Assembly: GCF_000619945.1 (NCBI RefSeq)
Contig: NZ_JHVC01000017.1
Coordinates: forward strand, 1 to 64,000
Reading direction: 5' to 3'
Length of the DNA: 64,000 nt
Source of the DNA: Clostridium lundense DSM 17049
GTDB taxonomy: Bacteria; Bacillota; Clostridia; Clostridiales; Clostridiaceae
The stretch's first letter is position 1. The number at the start of each line of letters is the position of its first letter. Below are positions 13,712 through 22,963 of this stretch, one piece after another. The translations under genes and the position numbers were made by a program. The notes below the pieces were generated by a model that was not told the DNA's origin, did no database searches, and saw only the letters and a list, made by a program, of their open reading frames with translations.

Positions 13712-15787
13712 TTAAACTAAAGCAGCAACATCTAGAATTAGTGTTACAAGTCCATCTCCAAGAATGGTTGCTCCTATATATTCTTTCATACCTTGAAGTG
13801 TCTTTCCTAAAGGTTTTATAACTATTTCCTGCTGTCCTAGTAGAGAATCTACCATGAGCCCTACATTCTTTTCTCCTATTTTAACTATAACTATGTATTT
13901 CTTCTCACTTTCAGTTGCTTCTAAATTTAATTTTTTATTTAGTCTTATAAGAGGAGTTACATTTCCATTATGAATAATAACCTCTTTATTGTTTGTTCTC
14001 TTAACTAAACTTTCTTCAAAATCAATAACTCTATCTATATATCCTAGTGATATAGCCATAGTTTCAGTTCCTACTTTTACAAGTAACGCTTGTATTATTT
14101 GAAGCGTAAGTGGAAGCCTTATAATAAAAGCAGATCCTTTATCATGTTCGCTCACTACTTCTACACTACCACCTAAGGATGCAATCTTTGTTTTAACTAC
14201 ATCCATACCTACTCCTCTACCAGATATATCTGTTACTTGTTCATTAGTACTAAATCCCTGTAAGAAAATTAAATTTCTTATATCATTATCAGACATTCCT
14301 TCTGTATTAATGCCCAACTTTTCTGCTTTTGCTCTTACTTTTTCTACAGGAATTCCGCCACCATCATCTTCTACTTTTATAACAGCTTTTGTTCCTTCCT
14401 GATATGCAATTAATCTTATCTTACCTACTGGATCCTTGCCTTTACTAATTCTCTCTTCTCTTGGTTCAACACCATGGTCTGCTGCATTTCGTATTAAGTG
14501 TATCAATGGTTCCCCTATTTCGTCAATAACAGTTCTATCCAATTCAGTGTCTTGTCCTTGAACAATAAGTTCCATTTCCTTATTAAGTTCTACAGACAAA
14601 TCCCTTACCATTCTAGGGAATCTATTAAACACTACATCTAAAGGTAACATTCTTATTTTCATAACTAAATCTTGTAAATCTGATGTAGTTCTTGCTACTT
14701 GCTCTAAAGTTTCATTTAAGTCTGCAAGTCTATAATTTAAACTTATTTGCTCAAGTCTTGTTCTATGAATAACTAATTCAGAAACCATGTTCATAAACTT
14801 GTCTAATCTTTCTAAATCAACTCTTACAGATTGATGCTGTTTTTTATGAGCCACTTCTTTTTCTTTATTACCATTTTTAACTTCTTTAACCTTATTGACC
14901 TTTTCATTAGAGGATACAGGTTTCTCTTTATTTTCTTTTTGCTGTTCTTGTATTTTCTCCTTTACCCTAGATACCTCTTTTTCCTCATTCTCTATTTTTT
15001 TGGCTATTTCTGCTTTTACATTTACATTATCGATGATAACCTCATCAACTTCAGAGATGTTCATCAAATTATTGTATATTTCATCTTTATCTTTAGTAGA
15101 TAGGTATACTAAGTCTATTTCTAAATCAAAATTTTCATTTTCAATATCTTCTGTACTAGGTACTGACTTTATAATTTCACCTAAATCCTCTAGGTTTTTA
15201 AAAATTAGAAATGCTCTAGCAGATTTTAATAAGGTACTTGCACTTAATTTTATTTTTATATGATAAGAATTAAATCCTCTATCAACAGCTTGTTGTATAA
15301 CATTTACATCATATTCATTTAACTCTATATCAGAAGCTATAATGCTTCCTTCAGGTTCACTTTCTTCATTTTCTTCTATTTCCTTTATTTCTGATGATGA
15401 TATATCCTCACCATCAGCTACAGCTTCAAGTTCCTTTATTATGCTCTCTATAGATACTTCTTCTTCTACTCCATCTGATATATTATTAACCATCTGTTCT
15501 AAGGTATCTAAGCATTTAAAAAGAACTGTTACTACCTTTTGATTTACTTTAAGTTGTCCATCCCTAAATTCTGAAAGAACATCTTCCATCTTATGTGTAA
15601 GCTCTGCCATCTCATTGAAGCCCATAGTAGCTGCCATTCCCTTTATGGTATGAGCCACCCTAAATATTTCATTTAACTTGTCTACATCATCTGGTTCCTG
15701 TTCTAGTTGGAGCAGGGATTCATTTAATATCTGAAGATTGTCCATAGATTCTTCTAAAAACATTGACATATATTGTGATGTATCCAT
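13712..15787 (-). CDS. cheA: Chemotaxis histidine kinase CheA
   Basis: CheA autophosphorylates in response to receptor signals and passes phosphate to CheY and CheB. The 691-residue product has P1 with the substrate H46 (RVAHTIKGMAATMG), two probable P2-like regions (about 170-280), a Lys/Glu-rich linker, P3 dimerisation (RVDLERLDKFMNMVSELVIH), P4 ATPase (LIRNAADHGVEPREE, EDDGGGIP, GRGVGMDVVK) and a P5 CheW-like domain. The ATG at 15787 has AAGGAGGG; the longer frame upstream of it overlaps the cheR end and has no ribosome binding site. Confidence 0.97.
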   Translation of the reverse strand: MDTSQYMSMFLEESMDNLQILNESLLQLEQEPDDVDKLNEIFRVAHTIKGMAATMGFNEMAELTHKMEDVLSEFRDGQLKVNQKVVTVLFKCLDTLEQMVNNISDGVEEEVSIESIIKELEAVADGEDISSSEIKEIEENEESEPEGSIIASDIELNEYDVNVIQQAVDRGFNSYHIKIKLSASTLLKSARAFLIFKNLEDLGEIIKSVPSTEDIENENFDLEIDLVYLSTKDKDEIYNNLMNISEVDEVIIDNVNVKAEIAKKIENEEKEVSRVKEKIQEQQKENKEKPVSSNEKVNKVKEVKNGNKEKEVAHKKQHQSVRVDLERLDKFMNMVSELVIHRTRLEQISLNYRLADLNETLEQVARTTSDLQDLVMKIRMLPLDVVFNRFPRMVRDLSVELNKEMELIVQGQDTELDRTVIDEIGEPLIHLIRNAADHGVEPREERISKGKDPVGKIRLIAYQEGTKAVIKVEDDGGGIPVEKVRAKAEKLGINTEGMSDNDIRNLIFLQGFSTNEQVTDISGRGVGMDVVKTKIASLGGSVEVVSEHDKGSAFIIRLPLTLQIIQALLVKVGTETMAISLGYIDRVIDFEESLVKRTNNKEVIIHNGNVTPLIRLNKKLNLEATESEKKYIVIVKIGEKNVGLMVDSLLGQQEIVIKPLGKTLQGMKEYIGATILGDGLVTLILDVAALV

Positions 15788-15803
15788 ACTTACTATTCCC
15801 TCC

Positions 15804-16571
15804 TTATATCTTTCTATATATAAATGTTGAGGCTTTTTCAAAACCAAAGTCTTTATAATTATAAATACTTTCTGTTGCTCCTACAAAAAGCAGACCATCT
15901 TTTTTTAAGGATTCACTAAATTTCTTATAAATCTTATCTTTTATATCTGCATTAAAATATATTACCACATTTCTACATACTATTAAATCAAATCCTGTAT
16001 CATATCTATCTAATATTAAATCTTGCTTTTTAAAGGTAACCATACTTTTTATTTTACTGTCTATTTCATAAAAGTCTTCTTTCTTTTTGAAATACTTATT
16101 AATTTGCTCATTGCTCACATTTTTTATTTCAGAATCAGCATAGCATCCCCTTTTAGCCCTTTCTAATATTGTATTATCTATATCTGTTGCTAATATACTA
16201 TGTCTTCCTGTAGGTGCTATTTCATCTAAAATCATGGCTATGGAATATGGCTCTGCACCTATGGAACAAGCTGCACTCCAAATTTTCAAGTTCTTATTTT
16301 TAGGTAAAAGTTCTGTTTTAATTTTATTTCTTAGATCATTAAATATTTCTGGATTTCTAAAAAATTCAGATACATTTATAGTTATAAAATCCAAAAACTT
16401 TTGTCTTTGGTCTTTATCCTTTTTTAGTAATTCTATATATTCTTCTACAGTGCCTACTCCAACTCTAGACATAAGACTCAAAATTCTTCTATGTAACTGA
16501 TTAGGCTTATAAGCTTTTAAATCTATCTTAAATTCTTTGAAAACCCACTCTTTAAAATATTCTAAATCCAT
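15804..16571 (-). CDS. cheR: Chemotaxis protein methyltransferase CheR
   Basis: CheR methylates receptor glutamates with S-adenosylmethionine. The 255-residue product has the all-helical N-domain (with the RRILSLMSRVGVGTVEEYI stretch), then a SAM-binding domain (IWSAACSIGAEPYSIAM, ILATDIDNTILERAKRG, DLIVCRNVVIYF). The motif I reads SAACSIGAEPYS where most CheR have SAGCSxGEEPYS, a small deviation. It starts 2 nt after the cheB stop codon, with GGAGG formed by the end of cheB. Confidence 0.95.
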   Translation of the reverse strand: MDLEYFKEWVFKEFKIDLKAYKPNQLHRRILSLMSRVGVGTVEEYIELLKKDKDQRQKFLDFITINVSEFFRNPEIFNDLRNKIKTELLPKNKNLKIWSAACSIGAEPYSIAMILDEIAPTGRHSILATDIDNTILERAKRGCYADSEIKNVSNEQINKYFKKKEDFYEIDSKIKSMVTFKKQDLILDRYDTGFDLIVCRNVVIYFNADIKDKIYKKFSESLKKDGLLFVGATESIYNYKDFGFEKASTFIYRKI

Positions 16572-16573
16572 AA

Positions 16574-17677
16574 TTACCTCCAGCTTTCTCTAACTATCCT
16601 TATTAGTTCATCTGATATATTGTCAAGTGGTAAAACCATATCTACCATACCAGTTTCAAAGGTGGCTTTAGGCATTCCATAAATTGTACAGGTAGATTTA
16701 TCTTCTGATATTGTTATTCCACCATTTTCTTTTACCTTTACTGTTCCATCTGCTCCATCCTTTCCCATACCAGTGAGTACCACACTAACTAATTTATCCT
16801 TATATACCTTTGATGCAGATATAAAAAGCTTATCAACAGCAGGTCTTACTCCCCAAATGGTTGGATCTGTATTTAAATGTATTTTTTTATCCATTCCTAC
16901 TTCCATATGGAAGCCTCCCGGAGCTACGTAAACTGTATTCTTTTCTACTATATCCCCGTCACTAGCTTCTATTACTTTTAGTTTGCTATTATTGTTTAAT
17001 CTATCTGCAAAAGCCTTTGTAAAAGTAGCTGGCATGTGTTGTACAACAAATACAGGTATATTTAAATTTTCTGGCAGCTTTGTTATTACTGAATATAATG
17101 CTTTTGGTCCTCCTGTAGAAGCTCCTATAACTATTGCTTCTATCTTAGTCCCTAAACTTTTTCTTATTACTTTATTCACTTTTACCTCTTTATTTTCTCT
17201 ATGCTCAATTTCTTTTACAGTAGTGGCTTCTTCAGAATATCTTCTAATTTCCTTTTCTTCACAACTTTCCTCACATTTTTCATAAGCTAAATTTATCTTT
17301 GTAATAAGGTCGTTTTTAACCTTATTTATATCTAAAGATATAGTTCCTGAGGGTTTGGGAATAAAATCAAAAGCCCCCTTCTCTAAACAATCCATAGTTA
17401 GTTCTGAGGATTTTTTTGACATACTACTTAAAATTATTACAGGAATATTAATTCCTCTTTTTTTCATTTCTTTCAATGCTGATATACCATCCATAATTGG
17501 CATTTCCGCATCTAAAGTTATTACATCTGGAGTAAATTTTTCTATCTTTAAAAATAAATCTTCACCATTTCTTGCAGTAGCTACAACTTCCATGTTAAAC
17601 TCTGAATTTATCATATCAGAAATTATTTTTCTCATTAAAGCGGAATCATCTACAACTAAAACCTTTATCTTTTTCAA
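16574..17677 (-). CDS. cheB: Chemotaxis receptor methylesterase/deamidase CheB
   Basis: CheB removes methyl groups from receptors and is activated by phosphorylation. The 367-residue product has a receiver domain (D10/D11, phospho-acceptor D56), a Lys/Glu-rich linker (about 135-175) and the esterase domain with catalytic S187 (GASTGGP), H214 (VVQHMP) and D307 (GMGKDGADG). Translation starts at TTG (17677), with GGAGTTGAT upstream. It lies between cheD and cheR. Confidence 0.97.
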   Translation of the reverse strand: MKKIKVLVVDDSALMRKIISDMINSEFNMEVVATARNGEDLFLKIEKFTPDVITLDAEMPIMDGISALKEMKKRGINIPVIILSSMSKKSSELTMDCLEKGAFDFIPKPSGTISLDINKVKNDLITKINLAYEKCEESCEEKEIRRYSEEATTVKEIEHRENKEVKVNKVIRKSLGTKIEAIVIGASTGGPKALYSVITKLPENLNIPVFVVQHMPATFTKAFADRLNNNSKLKVIEASDGDIVEKNTVYVAPGGFHMEVGMDKKIHLNTDPTIWGVRPAVDKLFISASKVYKDKLVSVVLTGMGKDGADGTVKVKENGGITISEDKSTCTIYGMPKATFETGMVDMVLPLDNISDELIRIVRESWR

Positions 17678-17692
17678 TATTTATCAACTCCA

Positions 17693-18181
17693 TTATATTT
17701 CTTTTACACCCATTCCAACAGTCTTTATTTGAACTACGCCATTAGAAGTATCAAAAATCATTGTCCTTCCTTTATTGCCACCTATATCTTCTGCTAGTAT
17801 TGGAATTGAAAATTCATTTAACACCCTTTTTACTGCAATACCATTTCGGTTCCCTATATCCATTACCATACTTTTATCAGAGAAATTAAACATAGAAGCT
17901 CCACCTGCAATTTTGGCTTTCATATTTCTCTTATTTGCACCTTTTGATTCCATTTTTTCAATAAGTATGGGAATACCCAAATCTGCAAATTTGAGTGGAT
18001 TTGTTACATTGCTAAACTGAGTGCTATCTGGTAGCATTATATGGAGTAATCCTCCTACACCCTTAATTTTATCATACAACGCTATACCTATACATGAACC
18101 AAGCCCTACTGTTATTATTTTATCTGGTGATGTAGCTACATTTAAATCTGCAATCCCCACTCTATATTCTTTAACTTCCAT
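17693..18181 (-). CDS. cheD: Chemoreceptor glutamine deamidase CheD
   Basis: CheD deamidates receptor glutamines and is the binding partner of CheC. The 162-residue product carries the catalytic C30 (VGLGSCIGIALYD) and H47 (GGLLHIMLPDS), plus AKIAGGASMF and IGNRNGIAVKRVL, all family hallmarks. I choose the ATG at 18181 because GAAAGGTG lies 7 nt upstream; a GTG three codons earlier overlaps that site. Confidence 0.96.
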   Translation of the reverse strand: MEVKEYRVGIADLNVATSPDKIITVGLGSCIGIALYDKIKGVGGLLHIMLPDSTQFSNVTNPLKFADLGIPILIEKMESKGANKRNMKAKIAGGASMFNFSDKSMVMDIGNRNGIAVKRVLNEFSIPILAEDIGGNKGRTMIFDTSNGVVQIKTVGMGVKEI

Positions 18182-18234
18182 AATATGCACCTTTCATTTT
18201 TTTAAATATTGATTTATAGCTGTGAATGTTTAAA

Positions 18235-18681
18235 TTAAATAAGACTTTTTTCTTCTTCTGTAAGTATATTTCCTAAATTTAAAAAGATTATAATTTTCTT
18301 ATCTATTTTTATAAGTCCTTTTATATATCTTTTGGATATTCCTGATACTATTTCTGGTGGCTCTTCTACATTATCTTCATTTACATCTCTTACTTCAGAA
18401 ACTATATCTACTATAATACCTATTTTGTTGTTATTTTGTTTTGCTACTATTATCTTAGAATCACTTTTTCTTTCGCTTTCTTTTAATCCAAATCTTCTAC
18501 TCAAAGATATTACTGGTAAAATATTTCCCTCATAATTAATAACTCCATCTACAAAACTTGGTGAGTCTGGGAGTTTTGTCGGTTCTTCAAAGCCTAGTAT
18601 TCTCTCTACTTCCATAATATCCGTAGCATAGTATTCATCATTAATATTAAATATTAATATTTTTAATTCTTTACTTGACAT
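18235..18681 (-). CDS. cheW: CheW-domain coupling protein (copy 2)
   Basis: A second single CheW domain of 148 residues: LKILIFNINDEYYATDIMEVERIL, FVDGVINYEGNILPVISLSRRF, KIGIIVDIVSEVRDV and RYIKGLIKIDKKIIIFLNL. The ATG at 18681 has AGGAGG 7 nt upstream; seven extra upstream codons have no ribosome binding site. Divergence from the other CheW in this operon is considerable, so the two may serve different receptors or arrays; this resembles the CheW/CheV pair of B. subtilis, but no receiver domain is attached here. Confidence 0.92.
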   Translation of the reverse strand: MSSKELKILIFNINDEYYATDIMEVERILGFEEPTKLPDSPSFVDGVINYEGNILPVISLSRRFGLKESERKSDSKIIVAKQNNNKIGIIVDIVSEVRDVNEDNVEEPPEIVSGISKRYIKGLIKIDKKIIIFLNLGNILTEEEKSLI

Positions 18682-18691
18682 AACACGCCTC

Positions 18692-20680
18692 CTATAACAC
18701 AAATTTATCTATTATTAGTTCATCCTTATTATCTATGTAGGCATGGATATCTTTACTTGGTCTTTCTAGTAAATATTCTTTTTGCCCTATTATAAATATT
18801 GTATTCTGATATGCTATATCAGCCCATATATGACCACTTTTCTCTACAATTAATTTTGTAGATACTCCACCTTCACTTCCTACTGTTTTACATTTTATCT
18901 CTCTTTTAGCTTTTAGTTCCCCACCTCTAGCTATACTCTTGTCTTGGGTAAAATATATTGCACCATTTGCATCTAAATTTGATACATATTCTCCTTTACC
19001 TGATACTATTATATCTCCTGAACTACTAATAGTTGAATCTTGGCAATAACTTATCTTTACATTTACAGGCAAAGCTAATTCTCCCTTTACCCTATTCATG
19101 ATTTCACTACAAGAATTTATAATATCTTGTAATTCTACATAATGTTTTATATTAACAGGACTTAATCCTATTAATTTTCCTCTTATCATTGGAAGTAATA
19201 TTTCTTCCCCTTGTACATCATCTATTAAAATTATATTTTTAATAATACTTCCACATAGAATAGGCAGATTTTTAAATTTGTTTTCAATTAATATTTTTAT
19301 TATTTCTCCGTCTTTTCTACCTTGTCCAAGCAAATCATACTTTTTAATTTCTTCTACTGTTTCCATTAACCTTTTAAGATTGTCCTTCATTTTGGTTAAG
19401 TCATCTATATAATCCAGTTTTAATACATCTTGTCCTCCACCTATAATATTGGACGTTATTATATTGCCATCAATGATAATATCTCCTTTTCCTTTTATCA
19501 TTGATCTTTCTACCTGCTTTTTTATAGTTATAGAATTACCTGATAATATTTTCATTCCTTCTTTTACAGCACCATAGACTATAATATCTCCTACAAACTC
19601 GATATTACCAGTTTTTAAATCCACATCAGATTTCACTTCATGAATCTGATACACATAAAAAGCATTATTTCTTACACATGGTTTTCCATCTATAGTTGCG
19701 ACAATTGTATTATTACCCTGAAGCTGGCATCCATCTCCTGTTTTTATTTTAATTTTTTTACCCGTTTTACACTTTTTCACTTTGCCAGTAATATCCTTAC
19801 CATTCTTTCCTGGAGCTCCTTCAATTTTTACTGCTATCAAGTCTCCTTTTTTAACAGCTTGTACAGATCCTATGCTCTTAAAGTCTACTTTTCCTTTTTC
19901 ATCTTCAATTAATTTTTTTATACACTCATCAATGGGAAATTTGTATTCAATAATATCATCCTTCTCATCTAAAGGATGATCTCCTTTTGCTATAGGTACA
20001 CTTATACAATCTTTTTCTACATTTTTAGAAATATTTTCTTCTATTATACCATAAATCACCCCGAATTTGGATAATTCTTCTTTAACTTCTGCTAATGTAT
20101 ATTTATTAGGCATAATCTGTTCTTTTAATGTTTTTTCTAAATGCACAGTGTTATTTTCATTACAATCTTTAAGTGTATAAATGTTTCCTGGAGTATAAGT
20201 CAAACTCATATAAGCTTCCATTTTTTCATTATCCATGCTTATATCTAAATGCCTAGTAGGCACTACTTTCTCTAAAAATACTTCTATTGATGATTCCTCA
20301 TAGATCTCTACTTTTCCAGAAACCTGTTTTCCATCTATATTAACCTTTATAGATGGATCAATTATAATACAGGCTGGGGCTCCACCTTCTATAGGATTAG
20401 TTACTATAACCTCTCCATTTTCTATCTTTACCATACCATCATTTTGATCATATGTATCCTGTTTATTATTTATATTATCAGTCTTGTCCAAAATAGTTCT
20501 CATTTTTTTTTCATCATTTAATTCTTCAGAACATTGAACTTTAATTGTTACTTTTTTACAAAAGAAACCATTTTTCTCTTCAATTATTTCATATTTTAAT
20601 TTATCTTCCTCAATATTCAAAAGCTCACAAGCTTCTTTTATACATTTTTCTAAACTTACCGCCTTAAAAGTATCCTTCAC
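18692..20680 (-). CDS. FapA family protein (DUF342) with N-terminal Jag-type domain
   Basis: The 662-residue product has an N-terminal ~60-residue domain like the Jag N-domain (AVSLEKCIKEACELLNIEEDKLKYEIIEE in two parts), a beta-rich middle region and the FapA/DUF342 region with GAPGKNGKDITG, NIEFVGDIIVYGAV and a right-handed beta-helix-like run of polymer-type repeats (for example GDIIIDGNIITSNIIGGGQD). Such genes head or lie in motility clusters of many bacteria; the biochemical role is unknown. I choose GTG at 20680 because GAGGGG lies 6 nt upstream. It is the first gene after a sigma-28-type promoter, so it is made with the chemotaxis proteins. It overlaps no neighbour except the cheW start region by a few bases before correction. 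Confidence 0.85.
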   Translation of the reverse strand: MKDTFKAVSLEKCIKEACELLNIEEDKLKYEIIEEKNGFFCKKVTIKVQCSEELNDEKKMRTILDKTDNINNKQDTYDQNDGMVKIENGEVIVTNPIEGGAPACIIIDPSIKVNIDGKQVSGKVEIYEESSIEVFLEKVVPTRHLDISMDNEKMEAYMSLTYTPGNIYTLKDCNENNTVHLEKTLKEQIMPNKYTLAEVKEELSKFGVIYGIIEENISKNVEKDCISVPIAKGDHPLDEKDDIIEYKFPIDECIKKLIEDEKGKVDFKSIGSVQAVKKGDLIAVKIEGAPGKNGKDITGKVKKCKTGKKIKIKTGDGCQLQGNNTIVATIDGKPCVRNNAFYVYQIHEVKSDVDLKTGNIEFVGDIIVYGAVKEGMKILSGNSITIKKQVERSMIKGKGDIIIDGNIITSNIIGGGQDVLKLDYIDDLTKMKDNLKRLMETVEEIKKYDLLGQGRKDGEIIKILIENKFKNLPILCGSIIKNIILIDDVQGEEILLPMIRGKLIGLSPVNIKHYVELQDIINSCSEIMNRVKGELALPVNVKISYCQDSTISSSGDIIVSGKGEYVSNLDANGAIYFTQDKSIARGGELKAKREIKCKTVGSEGGVSTKLIVEKSGHIWADIAYQNTIFIIGQKEYLLERPSKDIHAYIDNKDELIIDKFVL

Positions 20681-20744
20681 ATATATCCCCTCGCTCACAC
20701 CATAATTTTAACCCTTAAAATATGATAAAACCCCTTTTTATAAA

Positions 20745-20772
20745 CTATCGTTATTTTATAGCCATTCTTTAC
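20745..20772 (-). promoter_or_regulatory. Sigma-28 type promoter of the chemotaxis operon
   Basis: Minus strand: GTAAA, 16 bases, ACGATAG, versus CTAAA-N16-CCGATAT. Four of five -35 and five of seven -10 bases agree and spacing is exact. It is the only gap in the operon before the fapA-like gene, which suits a promoter for all twelve genes. Confidence 0.6.
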
Positions 20773-20780
20773 TTTTCGAT

Positions 20781-21599
20781 TTATTTTAAATTAAATTTTA
20801 TATATTTTTTAACTTTTTCGTTGAATTTCGTCATTATGGATTTTATCAATTGATTTTCTGAAGAATTTAAAACTATATTATCAATTTTCTTTACAGGAAG
20901 TATATCAAAAGGAGTACTTGATATAAACATCCCATCAATATTTCCAATTGAGCTACAGTTTATTTTCTCTTCTATTAGCTCTATATTTAACTCTTTGCAT
21001 ATTTCAAAAATGGTTCTTCTTGTAGTACCTGGTAGCACATCCTGAACTGGTGGTGTTATTAGCTTATTACTTTTTACTATAAATACATTTGATTTACTTC
21101 CCTCAGTTACATCTTTGTTTTTATCTACTAATATAGCTTCGAATATATTTTTCTCCTTTATAAATTTATCTAAATCTCTTCTAAATTCTATATTCAATAC
21201 CTTAGCATTAGGATTTATTCTTTCCCTATTATATAAAGCCACATCTATACCCTCTTTATACTGTTGTTCTGCAGGAAAATTCTTTTCTTCAAAGAAAACT
21301 ATAAAATTATTTTTTTCAAAATTAAAAACAAATTTTATGCTTCCTTCCTTTACTTTATTCTCTTTTATAAGTTTATTTAAACTTTCTTTTATTTTTGAAT
21401 CTGAAATCCATGGTTTTACATTTATAAGTTTTGCCGAATTATGAAACCTTTCTAAATGTTTTTCTAAAAACAGTGGTACTTCTTCTTTTATCTTTATAAC
21501 TTCATAAAGACTTGTTCCTCTTAAAAGTTCTTCCTCGTCAAAACAATTACTACTTATTAAATCATCGTTAAATAAAAAATAATTATTAGTTATTCCCAC
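20781..21599 (-). CDS. Class IV aminotransferase-fold enzyme (PabC / branched-chain type)
   Basis: This PLP enzyme of fold type IV could be 4-amino-4-deoxychorismate lyase or a branched-chain/D-amino acid aminotransferase. The 272-residue product shows FDEEELLRGTSLYEVIKI, the Lys-bearing AKVLNIEFRRDL segment, EAILVDKNKDVTEGSKSNVF and LPGTTRRTIFEICKEL, all conserved in the family. No pab or ilv neighbour helps to narrow the substrate. Translation starts at GTG (21599) after GAGAGGG. It is downstream of the HAD gene across a repeat. Confidence 0.8.
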   Translation of the reverse strand: MGITNNYFLFNDDLISSNCFDEEELLRGTSLYEVIKIKEEVPLFLEKHLERFHNSAKLINVKPWISDSKIKESLNKLIKENKVKEGSIKFVFNFEKNNFIVFFEEKNFPAEQQYKEGIDVALYNRERINPNAKVLNIEFRRDLDKFIKEKNIFEAILVDKNKDVTEGSKSNVFIVKSNKLITPPVQDVLPGTTRRTIFEICKELNIELIEEKINCSSIGNIDGMFISSTPFDILPVKKIDNIVLNSSENQLIKSIMTKFNEKVKKYIKFNLK

Positions 21600-21622
21600 T
21601 TTAACATCCCTCTCTTTTTTTT

Positions 21623-21751
21623 AATGAAGAATTAATAACGAAAAATTATAGATTATATTTTAACTACATCAAAACCATCTTAAGCTGTTCTTATTTTTTT
21701 GTTAATGTAATTAAAAAACTTCCCTTACTTTTTATTCTTCGCTCTTCACTA
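21623..21751. repeat. Intergenic inverted repeat (copy 6)
   Basis: Arms AATGAAGAATTAATAACGAAA and, inverted, TTTTTATTCTTCGCTCTTCACT; an AT-rich centre. It fills the gap between the HAD gene's stop codon (21758) and the ribosome binding site of the aminotransferase-like gene (6 nt away). Confidence 0.65.
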
Positions 21752-21757
21752 ATAAAA

Positions 21758-22411
21758 CTACTTCCATCTAAGTATCTTTATTTTATCATGCTTTTTTCTA
21801 TAATTAATTAAATATGGATTTCCTACTAAATTAAATAAGGGCAAATCTGCTAATGAGTCAGAAAACATATAAGAATTTTTAAAATCCACTTCTATATTCT
21901 CCTTTTTTAATACTTGCATTAGTCTATTTACTTTTTCTTCACCCTTGCAGTTTTTTCCTTCTATTTTTCTACTAAATATTCCATCATTCAAAGTAAATTT
22001 GGTTCCTATTACTTTATCTACTATATTTATATTATACAATTCATTTAAATAAAATTCAGCTGAAGCTGATATTAAATATATCTGACATCCTTGTTTTTTT
22101 AGCTTCTCCATAGTATCTATAGCATCTTTATACAATATTTTACTTAAACGCTTTTCATAAAATTCTTTAACCAATTCTTTCATATCATCTTCTTTTACAC
22201 CATCTATAAATGATATAAAGTTTTCCTTAGCTTTACCTGAATCATATATCTTAAATGCATAAAAAAATGCAGCCTTAAGACTTCTAGGAATATGTTTAAT
22301 AAGATATGGTCTTTTTCTCAATAAAAACATATAAAATTCTATTAATGTTTCTCTTTTAGTTAGTGTAAAATCCACATCAAATATTGCAAGTTTTACTTTC
22401 TCATTTTCCAT
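21758..22411 (-). CDS. HAD-superfamily phosphatase, subfamily IB (SerB-like)
   Basis: The 217-residue product has the HAD motifs: nucleophile D12 and D14 in AIFDVDFTLT, Ser in LISASAEFYL, and the acidic motif FSDSLADLPLF, with the alpha-helical cap between them typical of IB hydrolases (SerB, phosphoserine phosphatase and relatives). A hydrophobic stretch SLKAAFFYAFKI lies in the cap. Substrate cannot be told from sequence; an IB hydrolase next to no serine gene may act on another phosphomonoester. The ATG at 22411 has GGGAGG. Confidence 0.88.
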   Translation of the reverse strand: MENEKVKLAIFDVDFTLTKRETLIEFYMFLLRKRPYLIKHIPRSLKAAFFYAFKIYDSGKAKENFISFIDGVKEDDMKELVKEFYEKRLSKILYKDAIDTMEKLKKQGCQIYLISASAEFYLNELYNINIVDKVIGTKFTLNDGIFSRKIEGKNCKGEEKVNRLMQVLKKENIEVDFKNSYMFSDSLADLPLFNLVGNPYLINYRKKHDKIKILRWK

Positions 22412-22477
22412 TATTAAATCCTCCCATTAGTTATTTATTCTTTATTATTTGCTATTTATCCTTTTTCTATTGAAAAA

Positions 22478-22500
22478 AGAACCTCACATATGTGGGTTCT
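22478..22500 (-). terminator. Terminator of the DUF1292 gene
   Basis: AGAACC and GGTTCT flank CACATATGTG, forming a near-perfect hairpin followed by TTTTTTC on the minus strand, just past the stop codon. Confidence 0.85.
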
Positions 22501-22510
22501 TCTTAAAAAA

Positions 22511-22843
22511 TTATTCTTCTGTATTATCTAAAGTTTGATAATATGAAGATACTTCTTCAAACTCTTCATCCTCAGGGATTACAAGTTCACTATTTTCTTC
22601 ATCTCCAATAACTTTAAATAAATATACTGAACCATCTTGTGGATTCTGTACTAATACATATTCATTGTCCTTATACTCAAATCCATCAACAACTTCACAA
22701 GTCACTACGTTGCCATTTTCGTCCTCTAAATCTACTACTAAGGCACCATGCTCATGATCATGACCTTCGCATCCACAGCCACAACCTTCACTTTCGCAAC
22801 TTTCACCTTCACAACCGCAGTTATATAATTTTTCGTTATCCAT
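22511..22843 (-). CDS. DUF1292 protein with Cys-rich N-terminus
   Basis: The DUF1292 family is small, acidic and found in Firmicutes; its function is unknown. The product (about 110 residues) carries a Cys/Gly/His-rich N-terminal tail (CGCEGESCESEGCGCGCEGHDHEHG) that could bind metal, then the DUF1292 core VVDLEDENGNVVTCEVVDGFEY...NEYVLVQNPQDGSVYLFKV and an acidic C-terminus. Two in-frame ATGs (22852, 22843) are possible. The ribosome binding site GGAGGT is 26-35 nt away, separated by a hairpin whose folding would bring it about 11 nt from the ATG at 22843. Confidence 0.9.
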   Translation of the reverse strand: MDNEKLYNCGCEGESCESEGCGCGCEGHDHEHGALVVDLEDENGNVVTCEVVDGFEYKDNEYVLVQNPQDGSVYLFKVIGDEENSELVIPEDEEFEEVSSYYQTLDNTEE

Positions 22844-22850
22844 AATATTC

Positions 22851-22884
22851 ATCTGGTATTTAAAAAAACCAGATTTTCACCTCC
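22851..22884 (-). promoter_or_regulatory. Hairpin between ribosome binding site and start codon
   Basis: Reading the minus strand, GGAGGT (22884-22879) is followed by a stem ATCTGGT (22874-22868) / ACCAGAT (22857-22851) with a 10-nt loop, then the ATG at 22843. Without the hairpin the spacing is far too long for initiation (35 nt); with it the spacing is about 11 nt. Confidence 0.5.
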
Positions 22885-22963
22885 TTTTCGGTTATGGTAT
22901 AATTTTAACCTTAAATCCAATATTTTAAAAGACCTTTTTTAAAATATTTTTTTAAATTATAAA

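Noticed and set aside
19640..19979. Short plus-strand frames within the fapA-like and other flagellar genes
   Set aside because: They are antisense to well-supported genes, hydrophobic by base composition only, and lack ribosome binding sites.
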